Origin: Eucommia ulmoides
Lineage: Eukaryota > Streptophyta > Magnoliopsida > Garryales > Eucommiaceae
Direction of reading: 5' to 3'
NCBI GenBank assembly: GCA_016647705.1
Contig: JAENRU010000084.1
Coordinates: 141,001-205,000, forward strand
Length of the DNA stretch: 64,000 nt
Shown here: in pieces, positions 60,374 to 64,000 of the stretch
How the letters are laid out: every line of letters starts with the position of its first letter
Position numbering within the stretch: the stretch's first letter is position 1
The notes under the pieces: generated by a model
Database searches by the model: none
Seen by the model: only the letters and a program-made list of their open reading frames with translations
Told to the model about the DNA's origin: nothing
Program-made: the position numbers and the translations under genes

Positions 60374-63300
60374 CTATATCCATGTCCCCTCACATTCTGG
60401 TCGTACATAAAACGCATTGTTATTCCCCTCATCTTCATCGTTATCATCTTCTAGATCTATGGTATCAGCACTCGGAATTACTGGAGCGAGGCAATTGTGT
60501 TCAATACAACAATCATTCATCTTATCAACATCTTCATCATTTCGATAGTCTTTTCGAGGAGCAGTTAGCACGACTGACCATCTAGAATCAATTTGATCTC
60601 GAACATAAAAAACTTGTTTAGCTTGCGAAGCTAAAATGAAAGAGTCAGATTTATGGCCAATTCTATCGAGTTCCACTAAAGTGAAACCAAGATCATCTAC
60701 TTTAACTCCCTTCTTACTGTCAACCCAATCACATTTGAATACTGGAATCATAAACTTGTTATAGTCAAGTTTCCATATCTTAGTTATGACTCCATAATAA
60801 GACAAATCTACATAAACGGAATTTTTATCCTTTGCACTTGAAATATGCATTGTCGAAGCCACTAAACTCACTCCGCTATTCTGGGTGACTCGTGAATCAT
60901 CCCGATCCCTCGTGTGGAAATGACATCCATTAATGATGTATCCTTGGAACTTTATTACTTCGTATTGAGGTCCATTTGCTATCGACTTTAAGCTATCTGA
61001 GATATCATTTTCATTTTTGACCCACAAATATTGGCATACTTTATCCATTTTAGCAATAATAACGAACAATTAAAACTAAGAAGTAAACTAGTGTATACCT
61101 TTTTACGCAACCAATTACTAAAGGTGTTGTTGTGTTCAATTCGTAACCATTGTTGGTTTTTAGTGGGAAATTTTTGCTTCAACCAAGTCATATGCTTCCT
61201 GTAAATAATATGAAGTACCGAAAATTATTTTATATAGATATTTTGGTTAAAAAAATGAAAAAGTAAACAAGAGAATAAAGAGCATACTCAAGATACGGTT
61301 GAACATCGTTTGTGTTCTCCAGCACATATCGATGCGCTTGTTGCAACTGTTTCCGATCAACAGCAACGACAACACCACTTGATAAAGGCCTACCTATGTC
61401 TACATCATCCTCGACTATATTTCTATCTGATGGAATGCCAATGGTACCCATCCAGATAGATATGAATTACAAAACTCAACAGCTTCTTCTGCAATGTAAC
61501 ATTCTGCAATGCAACCTTCCGGACAATTACGATTTCGAACATAACCCTTAATAACTTTCATGAACCTTTCAAATGGATACATCCATCGAAAATAAACAGG
61601 ACCACATAGTTGGACTTCTCTAGTGAGATGTACTGTCAGATGAATCATGATGTCAAAGAACGACGGAAGAAAAAACTTCTCTAATTGGCATAATGTCGTA
61701 ACAACTTCTTTTTGCAGTTCATCTAGCTTTGACACATCCACCACCTTACTACATATGGCATTGAAGAAGAAACAAAATCTAATGATGGCATATCTCACAT
61801 GCTTGGACAACACAGATCTTAATGCAACTGGTAATATTTGTTGCATTAGTATATAGCAATCGTGAGATTTAAGGCCATAGAGTTTCAAATCTTCCATGGA
61901 CACACGATTCCGTAAATTTGAAGAGTAACCTTCTGAAACCTTGAGTTCTGACAAAGTCTTACAAACTCTTTTTTTCTCATCCCTCGATAACGTGTAACAA
62001 GCTACAGGTAGATATGTTCTGTTCGGCCCATATGTTGGTGCTAACTCGTCGCGTATTTTCATAGTTACAATGTCCTCCCGAGATTTGACTGTATCTTTCG
62101 TTTTTCCTGGAATGTTGAGCAATGTACCAAAGATGCTATCACATACATTTTTCTCAATATGCATAACATCAAGGATATGTCGAACATGCAAGTGTTGCCA
62201 ATATTCAAGGTCAAAAAATATAGATTTTTTGTTCCAACATGTACCAATATTTTTCGTGTCCGAGTTTCCATTCTTCTTTCCCCACATAGAAGGGATTCCT
62301 TCAACCTTACTCAATAGTTCGTCTCCCTTTAACGGGAAAGGTGGTGATCCAAATTCTTGTTTTCCATTAAATACATTTTTCTGCCTACGATAAGGATGAT
62401 GTCGCGGAAGAAATCTTCTATGGCCAGCATATGACATCTTCCTACTATGTTTTAATCTAACAGTAGATGTTTCTTCACCGCATATTGGACATGCAAGATA
62501 TCCCTTGACCCGACATCCACTCAAATTGCCATACGCAGGAAAATCATTAATTGTCCATAAAAGTACGGCCCTTAACATAAATGATTGCTTTTTATAAGCA
62601 TCGTAGGATTCGACTCCAACATCCCATAGAATTTTTAAATCATCAATCAACGGTGCAAGATAAACATCGATGTCTTTTCCTGGTTGTTTTGGCCCTGATA
62701 TTAGCAGTGATAGCATCATAAACTTCCTTTTCATGCATAACCACGGCGGAAGATTGTAGGTGACCAATATAACTGGCCAACAACTATATCTACTGCTCAG
62801 AGAACTATGTGGATTGATTCCAGCTGCTGAAAGGGCTAGTCGAAGGTTTCTTGGGTCTGTTGCGAAATCTGGCCACTTGTGATCTACCAACTTCCACGAA
62901 AGGGAATCTGCTGGATGACGTAGTTGGCCATCAACTATTCTTTCTTCAGCATGCCAGACTAACTCTTTGGCTATCTCCATCGACTGAAACATCCTTTTAA
63001 ACCGTGGGATAGGTGGAAAATACCATAACACCTTTTCCGGTACTCCTTCTCTTGTCTCAACAGAATTATGAGATTTTCTTTTCCATCTTGATTCACCACA
63101 TGTGGAACTAGTAATTGCATCCACATAATTTCCTCTGTACAACATGCAATCATTAGGACATGCATGAATCTTCTCATATTCCATGCCTAATGCAGTCAAC
63201 GTTTTCTTAGCCTCATAGGTTGATGGTGGGATTTCGTTATCGAGCGGTAGCATGTCCCTCAACAATGTCAATAGCTCAGAAAAGCCAGTATTAGACAACC

Positions 63301-63790
63301 CAAAACTTTCCTTTAGGTTATAAAGTTTTACCAATGCAGACAATTTTGTATACTTGGTACACCCTGGGTACAAAGCTTTTTCAGCATCTTCAACCAATTT
63401 ATGGAACGTATTAGGGTCTTCCATAAATTTATCGTGCGCTGCATAAACCATCTCAACTCCACCAACTTCGTCGTTTAAAGGAGAACTTCTAAATTGTTGA
63501 TGGACAAAATTATAGTCATTCATATCTGGATTTGCATTATTAGGAGTTGTATCATTAGGAGTCATTTCTCCATACCATATCCATACACGGATACTCTGAT
63601 CTATACCATTACAAAATAAGTGATTTCTTATATCTCGAACATGTTGGCTTATCAGGTTGCCACATTTTTTACATGGACACCGTATCCAATGAGGATCATT
63701 AGAATTTGTCACAGCAAAATCTAAAAAATATTCTACTCCTTCCCCATATTCTCTTGATCTTCTATCTTTGCACAACCATGATCTATCCAT
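60374..63790 (-). CDS. CACTA TNP2-type transposase (PF13963, TNP2, DUF4218, DUF4216), frameshifted
   Basis: Starts at ATG 63790 (MDRSWLCKDRRSREY), the usual start of the transposase-associated domain with its CPCKKC zinc motif. A long exon reaches 61415 with TNP2 hallmarks (WPVILVTYNLPPWLCMK, DIDVYLAPLIDDLK, LLWTINDFPAYGNLSG, KGYLACPICG, RHILDVMHIEKNVCDSI). The DUF4218 region follows (SYILMQQ-like, YFRWMYPFERFMKVIKGYVRN). Near 61448 the frame must shift by one base to continue as GTIGIPSDRN…GRPLSSG. An intron with GTATGC…TTACAG borders then leads to KHMTWLKQKF (61191) and a DUF4216 exon (to 60374; YGVITKIWKLDY, VFKCDWVD). The single-base break suggests this copy is inactive unless it is spliced out. 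Catalyses CACTA excision and integration in active relatives. Confidence 0.85.
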
Positions 63791-64000
63791 GATTAGACTG
63801 GAAAAAAAAATCATATGATATTGGTAAGAGATGAGAGTCAAAGGGAAAAGAAATTTGGGATTGGATTTGGGGAGAGGGGAACAGGAATTTAATACATAAG
63901 AAAAATTATGATGAACTGATTGGTTAAGAAGAATCACACACGTCATCAGTTCAACTGGTAATTTCACACTTCACATGTTTTCTCCGTCTTCAACCCCACC

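Larger units (their letters stand above)
55394..64000 (-). mobile_element. CACTA (En/Spm) element, right end outside window
   Basis: The left terminus is CACTACAAGAAAAAAGG (55394), the canonical plant CACTA inverted repeat, preceded by TTA as the likely 3-bp duplication. Inside are subterminal repeats, a gene with Transposase_24, DUF8039 and Ulp1-like regions (56873-60100) and the TNP2-type transposase gene (60374-63790), both on the minus strand. The other terminus must lie beyond 64000, upstream of TNP2. At more than 8.6 kb it has the layout of an autonomous element but carries inactivating-looking changes. Confidence 0.93.

Noticed and set aside
1-64000. tRNA, rRNA, miRNA or riboswitch genes
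   Set aside because: I saw no convincing cloverleaf boxes, rRNA core or known riboswitch motif; the only clear hairpins are the Helitron ends and repeat palindromes.

Overview
This window looks like nuclear DNA of a eudicot plant. It is AT-rich, has intron-containing genes with GT-AG junctions, and carries plant-type transposable elements: Copia and Gypsy LTR elements, a plant LINE, Helitrons, a CACTA element and small TIR elements. I cannot name the species. The only apparently intact host gene is a subfamily-1 germin-like protein (GLP-A, minus strand, 9260-10713). A second copy (GLP-B, 40306-41815) is broken at both ends. Almost everything else is mobile DNA or its debris.

The backbone is an old multi-kilobase tandem duplication. 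One unit reads: GLP gene and promoter, then a ~1.7 kb TIR element (called T1 here), then two ~1.1-1.4 kb tandem repeats (U1, U2). Unit 1 enters the window inside T1 (1-1472), with U1/U2 at 1481-3965. Unit 2 is GLP-A (8363-11258), T1 (11267-17234) and U1/U2 (17243-27952). Unit 3 is GLP-B (40073-42358), T1 (42367-51268) and U1/U2 (51277-53450). Because the copies are paralogous, they act as natural empty sites and show exactly where later elements went in.

Later insertions, left to right. 4020-8330: a decayed Copia pol and LTR with a second LTR-like insert. 11412-15693: a LINE with a 13-bp target duplication inside T1 of unit 2. 18021-18249: a MITE. 18986-27194: Helitron 1, plus strand, in U2 of unit 2. 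27953-30117: Copia LTR and gag pieces amplified in tandem. 30118-30646: a MOCOS-like PLP-enzyme pseudogene abutting another Copia LTR (30648-31106). 31107-40072: a largely non-coding, retroelement-like stretch with tandem repeats and a nested solo LTR (32381-33990, TSD GCGTT). 43750-51035: Helitron 2, minus strand, in T1 of unit 3, itself carrying a solo LTR (46979-48661, TSD CACAT). 53455-55393: an internally deleted Gypsy element. 55394 to the window end: a CACTA element with its TNP2 and DUF8039/Ulp1-like genes.

The most interesting content is Helitron 2. On its sense strand, in order, it carries exon fragments resembling three unrelated host genes: an SH3P-type SH3/BAR protein, the 26S proteasome ATPase RPT6, and an SR splicing factor RS domain. 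Most keep their splice sites, which makes a candidate chimeric (exon-shuffled) transcription unit. Also notable are the double lesion in GLP-B and the loss of both the His and Cys expected in the catalytic centre of the CACTA-encoded Ulp1-like domain.

All identifications come from reading the sequence and recalling family motifs; no search was run.
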